From an uncultured Pelagibacteraceae bacterium (GTDB lineage: Bacteria; Pseudomonadota; Alphaproteobacteria; Pelagibacterales; Pelagibacteraceae), in contig CACONH010000003.1 in NCBI GenBank assembly GCA_902628495.1, positions 42,487 to 106,486 on the forward strand: 64,000 bases of DNA. Direction: 5' to 3'. Positions within the stretch are counted from its first letter, which is position 1, and every line of letters starts with the position of its first letter. A model generated the notes under the pieces. The model searched no databases. It saw only the letters and a list, made by a program, of their open reading frames with translations, and had not been told where the DNA came from. Of this stretch, positions 1-11,414 are shown piece by piece. The position numbers and the translations under genes were made by a program.

Positions 1-1004
1 AGAATCATAGAGCCCAACATTTCATTGGTGTTGAATAAGTGATTAATATAATTTTTAGAGTATTTATTTAAATCGAATAATTTTACTGATTCATCGAGTG
101 GTTTGTTGTCTTTTTTGTATTTTGCGTTTCTAATATTCACTCTTCCATTCCAAGTAAATGCTAGGCCCGTTCTTCCAGCTCTAGTTGGTAATACACAATC
201 AAACATATCAACGCCGCGCATTACAGATCCAAGTATATCTGAAGGTGTTCCAACACCCATTAAATACCTAGGTTTATTGATAGGCATGTAGTTCTTAAGA
301 TAATCTAAAACCTTAAACATCTCTTTTTGAGAGTCTCCTACGGCCAATCCACCTATAGCATATCCATCAAACCCGATTTTTGTTAGTTCTTTTAATGACT
401 TTAATCTAAGATCATTAAATAAACCTCCTTGAACAATACCAAAGAGGGCTTTGTGTTTATTTCTTCCAAATTCTTTTTTTGATCGTTTCGCCCATTCAGT
501 TGATAGATTTACAGCATTCAAAATCTTGTCATAGCTTAATGTTTTTCTTGGACATTCATCTAGTACCATAACAATATCTGAGTTTAGTTTTTTTTGTATT
601 TTAATACTTTGTTCTGGGCTTAATATGAATTTTTTTCCATCAATATGAGAATTAAATATTGCACCTTTAGATCTATCAATTTTGTTTAACTTAGATAATG
701 ACATAATTTGATAACCACCAGAATCAGTTAAGATTGGAACTTTACAGTTCATAAAATTATGTAGACCGCCAGCTTTTTTAACTCTATCTGCACCGGGTCT
801 AATCATTAAATGATAGGTATTAGATAATACAATTTGACTTCCAGCCTTAACAACATCTTTAATAAATGTACCTTTAACAGTTGCCTGGGTTCCAACTGGC
901 ATAAATACTGGAGTATTTATTGTACCACGGCTAGTATTTATTTTTCCAAGTCTTGCAAATTTTTCTTTTTTAAGAACATTAAAATTAAATTTTTTTAATG
1001 TCAT
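1..1004 (-). CDS. tgt: queuine tRNA-ribosyltransferase, partial (runs off the left edge)
   Basis: Minus-strand frame open from ATG at 1004 to the window edge. Translation contains TPVFMPVGTQATVKG, SNTYHLMIRPG, DSGGYQIMSL, GIVQGG and YLMGVGTPSD, typical of Tgt. Absent from the ORF track because it is truncated. Confidence 0.95.
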   Translation of the reverse strand, partial: MTLKKFNFNVLKKEKFARLGKINTSRGTINTPVFMPVGTQATVKGTFIKDVVKAGSQIVLSNTYHLMIRPGADRVKKAGGLHNFMNCKVPILTDSGGYQIMSLSKLNKIDRSKGAIFNSHIDGKKFILSPEQSIKIQKKLNSDIVMVLDECPRKTLSYDKILNAVNLSTEWAKRSKKEFGRNKHKALFGIVQGGLFNDLRLKSLKELTKIGFDGYAIGGLAVGDSQKEMFKVLDYLKNYMPINKPRYLMGVGTPSDILGSVMRGVDMFDCVLPTRAGRTGLAFTWNGRVNIRNAKYKKDNKPLDESVKLFDLNKYSKNYINHLFNTNEMLGSMI

Positions 1005-1013
1005 TAATTAAAA

Positions 1014-1565
1014 TTATTCTGATTTAAAAGATATTATCTTATCTGGATCAGTCACAGCTCCGTTATTGTTCGAGTCGCCTCTTTTAATTTTATCAACAAA
1101 TTCCATTCCACTAATTACTTTACCGAATACAGTATATTGTCTGTCTAAAAATGGAGCTGGTTGAAAACAAATAAAGAACTGACTATTAGCGCTATCTGGG
1201 TTTTGAGATCTGGCCATAGACAATGTTCCTCTTTCATGTGGTAAATTATTAAATTCAGCTTTTAAATCTGGTAAATCAGAACCGCCCATACCTGCTCTGC
1301 TCAAATTAAATTCTTTGCTGTCGGAATTACCAAATTGTACATCACCTGTTTGAGCCATAAATCCATCTATTACTCTATGAAATACAACACCGTTATATTT
1401 TCCAGAATTTGCTAATTCTTTTATTCTCTTAACATGACCTGGGGCTACATCTGGGAATAATTCAATTTTCACCTCACCATCTTTTAATTTTAAAATCATA
1501 GTATTTTCCTCCGCTGATAAATTAGAACTAATAAATAAAAATATTAAAATTAATACTCTAATCAT
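1014..1565 (-). CDS. cyclophilin-type peptidyl-prolyl cis-trans isomerase with N-terminal signal peptide
   Basis: FHRVIDGFMAQTGD, NSQFFICF and FLDRQYTVFGKV cyclophilin motifs; hydrophobic N-terminus. Confidence 0.93.
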   Translation of the reverse strand: MIRVLILIFLFISSNLSAEENTMILKLKDGEVKIELFPDVAPGHVKRIKELANSGKYNGVVFHRVIDGFMAQTGDVQFGNSDSKEFNLSRAGMGGSDLPDLKAEFNNLPHERGTLSMARSQNPDSANSQFFICFQPAPFLDRQYTVFGKVISGMEFVDKIKRGDSNNNGAVTDPDKIISFKSE

Positions 1566-2052
1566 TTAATTTTAGTTTTAAATGTTTTAATACACTTTTT
1601 GTAGTAAATTTTTTCACATTTCCTTTTAAATCAGCAATCTCTTTTACTAATTTAGATGAAATAATTTGATTCTGAGGGTCAGACATTAAAAATACAGTTT
1701 CAATTTTATCATTTAATTTTTTATTCATTCCAGAAAGTTGAAACTCATATTCAAAATCTGAAGTTGCTCTAAGTCCCCTTAGGATAACATTGGATTTCAT
1801 TTTTTTACAAAAATCAGTCGTTAAAGTATTAAATGTTACTACTTTTATTTGCTTCTTTTTAAATTTAAGATCACTAAAAAGAGATTTTTTCACTAAATAT
1901 TCTCTCTCTTCAGCTGAAAATAAATATTCCTTATTATTACCGTCTGAAATCGCAATTATAAGATTATCAAAAATATTCAACGCTTTTTTAATTAAATCTA
2001 TATGTCCAAAAGTAATTGGGTCAAATGTTCCTGGATAAATAACTTTTTTCAT
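1558..2052 (-). CDS. coaD: pantetheine-phosphate adenylyltransferase
   Basis: YPGTFDPITFGHIDLI nucleotidyltransferase motif, LRGLRATSDFEYEFQLSGMN; 164 aa. Confidence 0.96.
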   Translation of the reverse strand: MKKVIYPGTFDPITFGHIDLIKKALNIFDNLIIAISDGNNKEYLFSAEEREYLVKKSLFSDLKFKKKQIKVVTFNTLTTDFCKKMKSNVILRGLRATSDFEYEFQLSGMNKKLNDKIETVFLMSDPQNQIISSKLVKEIADLKGNVKKFTTKSVLKHLKLKLND

Positions 2053-4595
2053 TATATTAAGTTATCATCAATTTTTATTGCTGAAACAACTTTTTCATCT
2101 CCTGATAATCTGATTATTCTAACTCCTTGTGTATTACGTCCAGCAATTCTTATTTCTTTAACCGCAACTCTAATCACTCTTCCCTTGTTTGTAGATATCA
2201 AAATTTCATCACCCTCAAAAACTGGGAACGAAGAAGACACATTTCCATTTCTAGAGGAATTAACTATACCTATTATTCCTTTTCCCCCTCTATTTGTTAC
2301 CCTAAAATCATTTGAAGCTGTTCTTTTTCCAAAGCCGTTTTCAGTGATTGATAAAATAAATTTATCACCTTTTTTTCCATTTTTTATATCTTTATCAATA
2401 GTAGACAACGATACGATCATATCTTTTTCTTTTAGGTTTATACCTCTTATTCCCTTAGAAGATCTGCCTTTAAACAATCTAATCTTTTCAACATTAAATC
2501 TTATAGATTTACCGTTTAGTGAACTAAGTATAATATCTTGATCCTCTCTACATATTTTTACGCCGATAATTTTGTCGTCAGGATCAAGTTTCATCGCAAT
2601 TTTTCCAGATGCGTTTATATTAATAAAATCTTCAAGAGAGTTTTTTCTTATTTTGCCTTTTGAGGTTGCAAAAACTATATTAAGATTTTTCCACTCTGAT
2701 TTTTCTTCAGGCAAAGGCATTATAGAGCTTATAGATTGATGGTTTTTTAAAGGTAAAATGTTGTACAAAGACTTACCTCTTGAAATAGAAGTGCCCTCAG
2801 GTATTTTCCACGCTTTTAATTTATATACTAATCCTTCTGTTGAAAAAAAGAGAACTGATGTATGTGTGTTTACAGATAAGGTTTGCACAACAGAGTCTTG
2901 TTCTCTTGTTTTAATTCCAGCCTTTCCCTTTCCACCTCTTTTCTGTGCCCTTACACTACTTAAAGCACCTCGTTTAATGTAACCTTGTAGAGTTACAGTT
3001 ATAATTACAGATTCTTTTTGAATAGTTTCCTCAATATCGTAATTTAATATAGCATCAATTATTTTTGTTCTTCTTGGATTAGAGTATTTTTCTTTTATTA
3101 AATTCAAATCATTATTGATTACTTTTAATAATTCTTTTCTAGAAGTTAAAATCTTTTTATATTGGATAATTAAGTCAGATAATTTTTTAATCTCAGCTTC
3201 TATTTCATTTATACCTAAAGCTGTAAGTTTTTGTAATCTTAATTCTAAAATAGAATTTACCTGATCAATTGAAAAAGAATATGCTGCGATAGTATTTTTT
3301 TTCTCTATAAGTTTTATAAATTTTTGAGTTGATTTAATTTTCCATTTTGTTTTAACTAATGTTTCTTTTGCGATTTCAGGATTTTTTGAATTTCTAATTA
3401 TTTTAATAATCTTATCAATATTTTCAACAGCTACAGAAAGACCAATTAAAATGTGAGCTCTATCCTCTGCTTTTTTTAAATCAAATTTTGTTTTTTTTGT
3501 TACTACGTCTTCCCTAAATTTTAGAAAAGATTCTAAAAAGTCTTTTAAATTACAATTCTTTGGTTTTTTGTCTACAATTGCTAAAGTGTTAAAACTGAAT
3601 GAAGACTCTAATGATGTGTATTTATAAAGTTGTCTTTTAACAGTTTCTGGTTCAGTGTTTCTTTTTAAATCTATTGCAACTCTAATCCCTTCCCTATTCG
3701 ACTCATCTCTAATATCGCTTATACCTTCAATTTTTTTGTCTCTTATTAATTCTACAATCTTTTCATTTAATACAGATTTGTTTATTTGATAGGGAATATT
3801 TGTAATTACTAATCTTTCTTTGCCATTTTTTAACTGCTCTATATTGATATCACCTCTAATTTTAAAAGAACCTCTGCCTGTTTTATAACCTGTTTTGATT
3901 ATATCTTTACCAATGATTGTTCCGCCAGTTGGAAAATCTGGGCCAGGTATATGTTTCATTAATTCATTAATTTTAATATCTTTATTATTAATTAAAGCTT
4001 GTGTGGCATTTATTACTTCACCAAGATTATGTGGCGGTATACTAGTCGCCATTCCCACCGCAATTCCTCCAGCACCATTAACTAATAAATTTGGATATTG
4101 AGCTGGTAAAACAACCGGTTCTTTTTCTGTTTCATCATAGTTGCTTTTAAAATCTACAGTATTTTTTTCTATATCCTCAATTAAATATTCAGCTATTTTA
4201 GAAAGTCTGGTCTCTGTATATCTCATCGCAGCAGGTGGATCTCCGTCGACAGAACCGAAGTTTCCTTGTCCATCAATAAGTGGAACACTCATTGAAAAAT
4301 CTTGTACCATTCTAACTAAAGCATCATAAACAGCTTGATCTCCATGAGGATGATATTTACCAATAACATCACCGACAATTCTGGCTGATTTCCTAAATTG
4401 TTTTGACCAATCAAAACCTCCTTTGTACATGGCATAAATTATTCTTCTGTGTACTGGTTTTAATCCATCTCTAATGTCAGGTAATGCTCTGCTAACAATA
4501 ACGCTCATTGCGTATGATAAGTATGACGAGCTCATCTCGTCGTACATAGCAATAGGTTTTATTTTAGATTTTTGATCTATTTCACTTTTGTCCAT
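2052..4595 (-). CDS. gyrA: DNA gyrase subunit A
   Basis: [65 protein letters not shown]; 847 aa with GyrA C-terminal repeats. Confidence 0.98.
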   Translation of the reverse strand: MDKSEIDQKSKIKPIAMYDEMSSSYLSYAMSVIVSRALPDIRDGLKPVHRRIIYAMYKGGFDWSKQFRKSARIVGDVIGKYHPHGDQAVYDALVRMVQDFSMSVPLIDGQGNFGSVDGDPPAAMRYTETRLSKIAEYLIEDIEKNTVDFKSNYDETEKEPVVLPAQYPNLLVNGAGGIAVGMATSIPPHNLGEVINATQALINNKDIKINELMKHIPGPDFPTGGTIIGKDIIKTGYKTGRGSFKIRGDINIEQLKNGKERLVITNIPYQINKSVLNEKIVELIRDKKIEGISDIRDESNREGIRVAIDLKRNTEPETVKRQLYKYTSLESSFSFNTLAIVDKKPKNCNLKDFLESFLKFREDVVTKKTKFDLKKAEDRAHILIGLSVAVENIDKIIKIIRNSKNPEIAKETLVKTKWKIKSTQKFIKLIEKKNTIAAYSFSIDQVNSILELRLQKLTALGINEIEAEIKKLSDLIIQYKKILTSRKELLKVINNDLNLIKEKYSNPRRTKIIDAILNYDIEETIQKESVIITVTLQGYIKRGALSSVRAQKRGGKGKAGIKTREQDSVVQTLSVNTHTSVLFFSTEGLVYKLKAWKIPEGTSISRGKSLYNILPLKNHQSISSIMPLPEEKSEWKNLNIVFATSKGKIRKNSLEDFININASGKIAMKLDPDDKIIGVKICREDQDIILSSLNGKSIRFNVEKIRLFKGRSSKGIRGINLKEKDMIVSLSTIDKDIKNGKKGDKFILSITENGFGKRTASNDFRVTNRGGKGIIGIVNSSRNGNVSSSFPVFEGDEILISTNKGRVIRVAVKEIRIAGRNTQGVRIIRLSGDEKVVSAIKIDDNLI

Positions 4596-4600
4596 AAAAG

Positions 4601-5044
4601 TTAAAAAGGTATATCATCGTCAAGATTGCTATCTGTAATTTGCGATACTTCTTGATTGTTATTTGATGAAGTTAAATTAGAAGCGCCACCACCACCCCCT
4701 AACATTGTCAGTGATGAGTTGTAACCTTGTATAACAATTTCAGTAGAATACTTATCTTGGCCAGATTGTTCATCTTTCCATTTTCTAGTTGTCAATTGAC
4801 CTTCAACATAAATTTGAGCGCCTTTTTTCAAATATTGTTGAACCACGTTTACTAAGCCCTCATTAAATACAACCACACGGTGCCATTCAGTTTTTTCTTT
4901 TTTTTCTCCAGTGTTTTTATCTTTCCAGCTTTGGCTAGTAGCTAAACTAAGTCTAGCAACACTTTTGCCATTAACCATTTGTTTAATTTCAGGATCTGCG
5001 CCTAATCGTCCGATTAATAGTACTTTATTTAAACTTCCAGCCAT
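4601..5044 (-). CDS. ssb: single-stranded DNA-binding protein
   Basis: [17 protein letters not shown]-terminus, OB fold, acidic C-terminal tip DDDIPF. Confidence 0.97.
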   Translation of the reverse strand: MAGSLNKVLLIGRLGADPEIKQMVNGKSVARLSLATSQSWKDKNTGEKKEKTEWHRVVVFNEGLVNVVQQYLKKGAQIYVEGQLTTRKWKDEQSGQDKYSTEIVIQGYNSSLTMLGGGGGASNLTSSNNNQEVSQITDSNLDDDIPF

Positions 5045-5118
5045 AATATTTTAATGATTTTATTATATCATAGAAAAGGTTTGATTATTAATAATATTGA
5101 AGTAAAGCAACAAAAAAG

Positions 5119-7995
5119 ATGATTAAAAAGATAGTTATTAAAGGGGCAAAAGAACATAATTTGAGGAATATTTCTTTGGATATTCCAAAAGATAAATTTG
5201 TAGTAATAACTGGTCTATCAGGATCAGGAAAATCATCTCTAGCTTTTGATACTATCTACGCCGAAGGACAAAGAAGATATGTTGAAAGTTTATCAGCTTA
5301 TGCAAGACAATTTTTAGATAAAATGAAAAAGCCTAAAGTTGATTTAATCGAAGGTCTTAGTCCAGCAATATCAATTGAGCAAAAAAATACATCAAAAAAT
5401 CCTAGATCAACAGTGGCAACTGTTACTGAAATATATGATTATATGAGAGTATTATTTGCAAGAGTTGGAATCCCCTACTCACCATTTACTGGTAAAGAAA
5501 TAAAATCACAAACAGTAACTCAAATTGTAGATAAAATTAAAACATTACCAAAAAAAAGTACTATTTATCTTTTTTCACCAATTGTAAGAGGTCGTAAAGG
5601 TGAATATAAAAAAGAAATTTTATCTTATAAAAAAAGAGGTTTTCGAAAAATTAAGATTGATGGGAAAATTTATGAGATAGATAACATCCCAGAATTAAAT
5701 AAAAAAATAAAACATGAAATAGAAATATTAGTTGATAGGATAATACTAAATTCTGATTTAGGCAATCGTTTAGCTGAAAGTATCGAAACCTCACTTAATT
5801 TGTCTAATGGATTATTATATGTAGAATACGAAAATGAAACGTTACCAGCTAAATTTAGAAAAAAAGAAAAAATAATATTTTCTTCTAAATTTGCATGTCC
5901 TGAAAGCGGTTTTACTATAGAAGAAATTGAACCAAGATTATTTTCATTTAATAGTCCATATGGAGCATGCGTCGAATGCGATGGTATTGGTATCAAATTA
6001 AATGTAGATCCTAATCTTGTTATTCCAAATGAAAAAAAGACAATTGCTGAAGGGGCGATTGAACCATGGTCTAAATCAAGCTCACTATATTATGCTCAAA
6101 CACTATCATCCTTGGCAAAACACTATAACTTTTCTTTAGATGAAAAATGGTCAAAATTACCAAAAAAGATAAAGGATATAATTTTATATGGTTCAGATGA
6201 AGAGGAAATTAAATTTTCTTACGATGATGGATATGAAAAATATTCGCATAAAAAAACTTTTGAGGGTGTAGTAAATAATCTTGAAAGAAGATATTTAGAA
6301 ACTGATAGTGATTGGAAAAGAGAGGAAATATCACAATATCAATCAGATACTAAATGTGAGGCTTGTAACGGGTATAGATTAAAAGAAGAAGCATTATGTG
6401 TGAAAATAGACAATCAACACATAAGTGAAATATCTGAAAAATCTATTATAGATGCTGAAAAATGGTTCAAGTCTTTAAACGAGAAATTAGATGCAAGACA
6501 AATAAAAATTGCAGAACACATTCTAAAAGAAATAAATGAAAGACTAAATTTTTTATTAAATGTTGGATTAGATTATTTAACTTTATCAAGAGAGTCAGGA
6601 ACTTTATCTGGTGGAGAATCACAAAGGATAAGGTTGGCATCGCAAATTGGTTCTGGTCTAACCGGTGTTCTTTATGTGTTGGATGAACCATCTATTGGTC
6701 TTCATCAGAAAGACAATGTAAAATTAATTAATGCTTTAAAAAGATTAAGAGATTTAGGTAACACTGTAATTGTAGTAGAGCATGATACTGAGACAATTGA
6801 AAATTCAGATTACATCATTGACTTAGGCCCAGAAGCTGGAAGTAAAGGTGGAGAAGTTATAGCTCATGGTGGATTAGATGAGATAAAGAAAAATGAAAAA
6901 AGTATAACTGGTAAATACTTATGTAATAAATTTTATATACCAATACCAAAGAAAAGAAGATTAAGTAAGAATGGAAGATTTTTACAAATTCTTGGTGCTT
7001 CAGGTAATAATCTAAAAAACGTTGATCTAAAAATTCCTTTTGGGACTTTTACTTGTATCACTGGTGTATCAGGTAGCGGTAAATCTACTTTAATTTTACA
7101 AACTTTATTTAATGCTTTGAATATGAGTTTGAATAATAACAAATCAAGAAAAATTCCTATGCCATTTAAAGGATTTAAAGGAATTGAACTTATAGATAAA
7201 GTAATTGATATTGATCAATCACCAATAGGTAGAACTCCAAGATCTAACCCTGCTACTTACACAGCTGCTTTCGGACCGATAAGAGATTGGTTTACTAATT
7301 TACCAGAGTCTAAAAGTAGAGGATATAAACCAGGTAGATTTTCATTTAATGTTAAGGGCGGTCGATGTGAAGCTTGTGAAGGAGATGGTGTTATAACTTA
7401 TGAAATGCATTTTCTTCCTGACGTATATGTAACATGTGATGAATGTAAAGGAAGTAGATACAATAGGGAAACTTTAGAAATTAAATTTAAAAATAAAAGT
7501 ATAGCCGATGTATTAAACATGACTGTTGACGAAGGTTGTGATTTTTTTGAAAATATATCAAATATTAGATCAAAATTACTGACACTTAAAAGGGTAGGAC
7601 TTGGTTATATAAAAATCGGTCAACAGGCAACCACTTTATCTGGTGGAGAAGCACAACGAATTAAACTAGCTAAAGAATTATCTAAAAGATCAACAGGTAG
7701 AACAATATATATTCTTGACGAACCTACTACAGGATTACATCAACATGACATTAAAAAACTTTTAGAAATTTTGCATACCTTTGTTGCAACAGGCAATACC
7801 GTAATAGTTATAGAGCATAATTTGGATGTGATAAAAACTGCAGATCATATTATAGATATGGGCCCTGACGGTGGAGTAAAGGGTGGAGAAATTATCGCAG
7901 AGGGAAATCCAGAGAGCATTTGCAATGTTTCTAAAAGCTATACAGGCAAATTTTTAAAAAATTTACTTAACGGTAAATTTAAAAAAATTGCATAA
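5119..7995 (+). CDS. uvrA: excinuclease ABC subunit A
   Basis: [35 protein letters not shown], two ABC signatures ([24 protein letters not shown]), zinc-finger CxxC pairs. Confidence 0.98.
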   Translation: MIKKIVIKGAKEHNLRNISLDIPKDKFVVITGLSGSGKSSLAFDTIYAEGQRRYVESLSAYARQFLDKMKKPKVDLIEGLSPAISIEQKNTSKNPRSTVATVTEIYDYMRVLFARVGIPYSPFTGKEIKSQTVTQIVDKIKTLPKKSTIYLFSPIVRGRKGEYKKEILSYKKRGFRKIKIDGKIYEIDNIPELNKKIKHEIEILVDRIILNSDLGNRLAESIETSLNLSNGLLYVEYENETLPAKFRKKEKIIFSSKFACPESGFTIEEIEPRLFSFNSPYGACVECDGIGIKLNVDPNLVIPNEKKTIAEGAIEPWSKSSSLYYAQTLSSLAKHYNFSLDEKWSKLPKKIKDIILYGSDEEEIKFSYDDGYEKYSHKKTFEGVVNNLERRYLETDSDWKREEISQYQSDTKCEACNGYRLKEEALCVKIDNQHISEISEKSIIDAEKWFKSLNEKLDARQIKIAEHILKEINERLNFLLNVGLDYLTLSRESGTLSGGESQRIRLASQIGSGLTGVLYVLDEPSIGLHQKDNVKLINALKRLRDLGNTVIVVEHDTETIENSDYIIDLGPEAGSKGGEVIAHGGLDEIKKNEKSITGKYLCNKFYIPIPKKRRLSKNGRFLQILGASGNNLKNVDLKIPFGTFTCITGVSGSGKSTLILQTLFNALNMSLNNNKSRKIPMPFKGFKGIELIDKVIDIDQSPIGRTPRSNPATYTAAFGPIRDWFTNLPESKSRGYKPGRFSFNVKGGRCEACEGDGVITYEMHFLPDVYVTCDECKGSRYNRETLEIKFKNKSIADVLNMTVDEGCDFFENISNIRSKLLTLKRVGLGYIKIGQQATTLSGGEAQRIKLAKELSKRSTGRTIYILDEPTTGLHQHDIKKLLEILHTFVATGNTVIVIEHNLDVIKTADHIIDMGPDGGVKGGEIIAEGNPESICNVSKSYTGKFLKNLLNGKFKKIA

Positions 7996-8021
7996 ATAAT
8001 TAAATTTTGTTATAATCAAGT

Positions 8022-8624
8022 ATGGGAAATATCTTAAGTTCATTATCAAGAACTGTACATCTATCACTTGCTTTATCTATTGTATTATTTCTCATTTTAT
8101 TTTTTCAAAATGGTGGATTTGACTTTGATACATTGTTCTGGAGTTGGTTATTCAGATACATCCATGTTTTAGTTGGAATAATGTGGATAGGATTATTGTG
8201 GTATTTTAACTTTGTTCAAATACCGAATATGTCTAAAATTCCAGATGAGCATAAACCTGCGATAAGTAAGGTAATTGCTCCAGCTGCACTATTTTGGTTT
8301 AGATGGGCGGCTTTTGCAACAATCATTTCAGGTTTAATATTAGGTTACATAAACGGATATATTCATGATGCCATGACACTAGGTATTATGTCAGGCGGTG
8401 GAAAAAGTACTGCGATAGGAATTGGAATGTGGCTGGGTATAATAATGGCATTCAATGTTTGGTTTGTTATATGGCCAAATCAAAAAAAAGCATTAGGCAT
8501 TGTTGAGGTAGATGCAGACACTAAAGCAAAATCAGCTAGAGTTGCAATGTTGTTTTCTAGAACAAATACTTTGCTTTCGTTACCTATGCTTTTAAGCATG
8601 GTTGTAGCGCAAAATCTTTATTAA
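8022..8624 (+). CDS. urate hydroxylase PuuD-like / Urate_ox_N-type membrane protein without a C-terminal cytochrome domain
   Basis: Multi-pass protein with FRYIHVLVGIMWIGLLWYFNFVQIP and GIGMWLGIIMAFNVWFVIWPNQKKALG, family-like motifs; 200 aa. Confidence 0.7.
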   Translation: MGNILSSLSRTVHLSLALSIVLFLILFFQNGGFDFDTLFWSWLFRYIHVLVGIMWIGLLWYFNFVQIPNMSKIPDEHKPAISKVIAPAALFWFRWAAFATIISGLILGYINGYIHDAMTLGIMSGGGKSTAIGIGMWLGIIMAFNVWFVIWPNQKKALGIVEVDADTKAKSARVAMLFSRTNTLLSLPMLLSMVVAQNLY

Positions 8625-9514
8625 TCTTCCTCTTTAATCAAAGTTTTTTGAGATACCTTAAAGTAAACAAGAACTGGATTTGCAATGAATATAGATGAGT
8701 AAGTTCCAAGTATAACTCCAAGGATCATTGCAAAAGAAAAACCTTTAAGGATTTCTCCTCCAAAAAAGAAAATAGATAAGAGTGCTAAAAGTGTCGTGAC
8801 TGATGTTATTAAGGTTCTAGATAATGTTTCATTAATAGATAAATTCGTTAAATCAAAAATTTTTATATCTGCATATTTCTTTAAGTTTTCTCTTACTCTA
8901 TCGAAAATTACAACAGTATCGTTCATCGAATAACCAACGATTGTTAGTACAGCAGCCACAATTGACAAATTTATTTCTAAACTTAAAAGAGAAAATATAC
9001 CAAGTGTTATTATAACATCATGGAAAATAGCTACTATTGCGCCAATGCTGAATTGCCATTCAAATCTAAACCAAATATATATTAACATAGCAGCCAATGC
9101 TATTGCTATCGCAGTTACACCATCTTGCAATAGTTCTGCACTTACTTTTGGTCCAACATTTTCAACACGTCTAAAACTGTAATCCTCGAGGTAATTATCT
9201 AAATCATTTTTTAAATTTTTAATAAAGTCAGGATCATTAAGATCTGATCTTTTAAATTTAATTACATAATCTCCTTCAGCACCAAATTTTTTAACAGAAA
9301 GATCATCCAAATTAAGTTTATTAAACGCACCTCTAATATCTTCAGTTTTATAATTAGTATTATCAGATCTTAATTCAATTAAAGTTCCACCTTTAAAATC
9401 TACACCATAATTTAAACCTCTAAATGTTAGAAAGAAAATAGACATTATGAATAATATTAATGAAATTATATTTGATAGATTATAATATTTGTTAAACAAG
9501 TATTTTCCGGTCAT
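8621..9514 (-). CDS. secF: protein translocase subunit SecF
   Basis: GVDFKGGTLIELR, VGYSMNDTVVIFDRVREN; directly downstream of secD. Confidence 0.97.
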   Translation of the reverse strand: MTGKYLFNKYYNLSNIISLILFIMSIFFLTFRGLNYGVDFKGGTLIELRSDNTNYKTEDIRGAFNKLNLDDLSVKKFGAEGDYVIKFKRSDLNDPDFIKNLKNDLDNYLEDYSFRRVENVGPKVSAELLQDGVTAIAIALAAMLIYIWFRFEWQFSIGAIVAIFHDVIITLGIFSLLSLEINLSIVAAVLTIVGYSMNDTVVIFDRVRENLKKYADIKIFDLTNLSINETLSRTLITSVTTLLALLSIFFFGGEILKGFSFAMILGVILGTYSSIFIANPVLVYFKVSQKTLIKEED

Positions 9515-11064
9515 TTGATAGTCACCTCATTATTTTTATTTTTAATCACATAAAGAGATGTAAGCAATCGCGCAATGTAATAAACGGAGAATAATGTTGT
9601 TAAAATTCCAATTGATAGTGTTACTGAAAAGCCCTTTACAGGACCAGAGCCAAAAACAAATAGAATTAATGCTGCAATTATTGTTGTTATATTTGCATCT
9701 AGGATAGCAGTTCTCGATAATGTGTATCCGTTATCAAATGCAATTACTTTATTTTTTTCTTTTTTTAATTCTTCCTTAATTCTCTCAAAAATCAAAACGT
9801 TAGCATCAACAGCCATACCAACTGTTAGAATAATGCCAGCGATACCGGGTAATGTTAATGTAGCTTCAAATATGGTTAGGAAACCAAGTAACATGAACAA
9901 ATTTATTATTAGAGCAAAATTTGAAATTAAGCCAAATAACCTATACTTATAAATCATATATAAAATCACTAAAATAAATCCAATTATTAGAGATAAAACT
10001 CCAGCTTTAATAGAGTCCTCTCCTAAATCTGGTCCAACAGTTCGCTCTTCAATTATATCTAAAGGCGCTGGCAAAGCACCTGATCTAAGTAATAATGCAA
10101 GGTCAGTTGCTGACTGGAATGTAAATCCGCCTGAAATTTGACCTGATCCGCTTGCAATTACATCTCTAATTACAGGTGCACTAATAATCTGATTATCTAA
10201 TACTATTGCTAATTGTTTACCAATTCCGTTTTTTGTAGCTCTTCCAAATTTTCTTGCACCTAACCTATCTAAAGTAAAACTTACAACCGTTTCATTATTA
10301 ATATTGTCCATCTGAGGTTTAGCATCTATTAAATTGTCACCGCTTATAATAATTCTTTTACTAACATTCAGTTCTTCCCCTGTATCAAGATCTTTTAATT
10401 TTTCAGAACCAAATGAGGCATCAGTATTTTGAGTTACAAATCTAAATGTTAAATTTGCAGTTCTTCCTAATAATGATTTTATTCTATCAGGATTATCTAA
10501 ACCGGGTAACTCTACAGCAATTCTATTTGAACCACTTTTTGTAATACTAGGTTCGTTAGTTCCAACCTCGTCCACTCTTTTTCTAACAATCTCTATTGCT
10601 TGATCTAACAAAGATTGCTCAATTTCAATAATACCGTATTTTGTAAGAGTTAATTCAAATATATTATCAATTAATTCAACATTGTATTGATAAGACTTAT
10701 AAACATCAAAATAGGGATTTAATTCGTTATCATTTTTAAATAATTCTAATATTTTTTCTTGATCATTTGTATCTGACTTAAATAAAACTTTTTGTTTTCC
10801 TAATTTATAATCAAAAGTTTTAATTTCTTTTTTTTTGAAATAATTACGTACTTGTGTAAGTTTTGATTGAAGAGTTTGATTAATTACTGGGTTTTTATCT
10901 ACTTCCAAAAGTAAATATGATCCACCTTGTAAATCAAGACCCAGGTTTACTTTTTTTTTCAAAAAGAAATCTTCGTTATTAATAAAGTTAGAAATACTAA
11001 AAAATATTAAAGAAAGACAAAAAACTATTATTGAAATTATTTTTAATCTCGAAAAATATAACAC
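9511..11064 (-). CDS. secD: protein translocase subunit SecD
   Basis: LGLDLQGGSYLLLEV, TVGMAVDANVLIFERIKEEL. Confidence 0.97.
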   Translation of the reverse strand: MLYFSRLKIISIIVFCLSLIFFSISNFINNEDFFLKKKVNLGLDLQGGSYLLLEVDKNPVINQTLQSKLTQVRNYFKKKEIKTFDYKLGKQKVLFKSDTNDQEKILELFKNDNELNPYFDVYKSYQYNVELIDNIFELTLTKYGIIEIEQSLLDQAIEIVRKRVDEVGTNEPSITKSGSNRIAVELPGLDNPDRIKSLLGRTANLTFRFVTQNTDASFGSEKLKDLDTGEELNVSKRIIISGDNLIDAKPQMDNINNETVVSFTLDRLGARKFGRATKNGIGKQLAIVLDNQIISAPVIRDVIASGSGQISGGFTFQSATDLALLLRSGALPAPLDIIEERTVGPDLGEDSIKAGVLSLIIGFILVILYMIYKYRLFGLISNFALIINLFMLLGFLTIFEATLTLPGIAGIILTVGMAVDANVLIFERIKEELKKEKNKVIAFDNGYTLSRTAILDANITTIIAALILFVFGSGPVKGFSVTLSIGILTTLFSVYYIARLLTSLYVIKNKNNEVTIK

Positions 11065-11073
11065 TTAAATTGA

Positions 11074-11361
11074 CTATTTTTTTGGTTCTGTTCCACTAAT
11101 CAAGGCTTGTACACCTGTAGATTTGATCACTTCAACTTTCACATTGTCTGATATAAGTATTTCTGCTCTATCGTTTTCTATAATTCTTTCTACTGTACCA
11201 ACTATACCACCTGAAGTAATTACTTTGTCGCCACGTTTTAAACCTTCGACCATGACTTTATGCTCTTTTACTTTTTTTTGCTGTGGCCTAATTAAAAAGA
11301 AATAAAAAATTATAAAAATTAGTATTAAAGGTATTAGTTGTGTTATTCCAGACTCTGACAT
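11074..11361 (-). CDS. yajC: preprotein translocase subunit YajC
   Basis: FLIRPQQKKVKEHKVMVEGLKRGDKVITSGGIVGTV; upstream of secDF. Confidence 0.96.
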   Translation of the reverse strand: MSESGITQLIPLILIFIIFYFFLIRPQQKKVKEHKVMVEGLKRGDKVITSGGIVGTVERIIENDRAEILISDNVKVEVIKSTGVQALISGTEPKK

Positions 11362-11414
11362 AAATTAAATTTTGTTAAAGTACCTATTATACCATTAATA
11401 TTATTTTAACAACT

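Noticed and set aside
2002-2541. 179-aa plus-strand ORF opposite gyrA
   Set aside because: Antisense to well-supported gyrA; low-complexity hydrophobic translation typical of AT-rich antisense frames.
5045-5118. SOS box in the ssb/uvrA divergent promoter
   Set aside because: No GAACN7GAAC or GTTCN7GTTC in this interval, although uvrA is a common SOS gene elsewhere.
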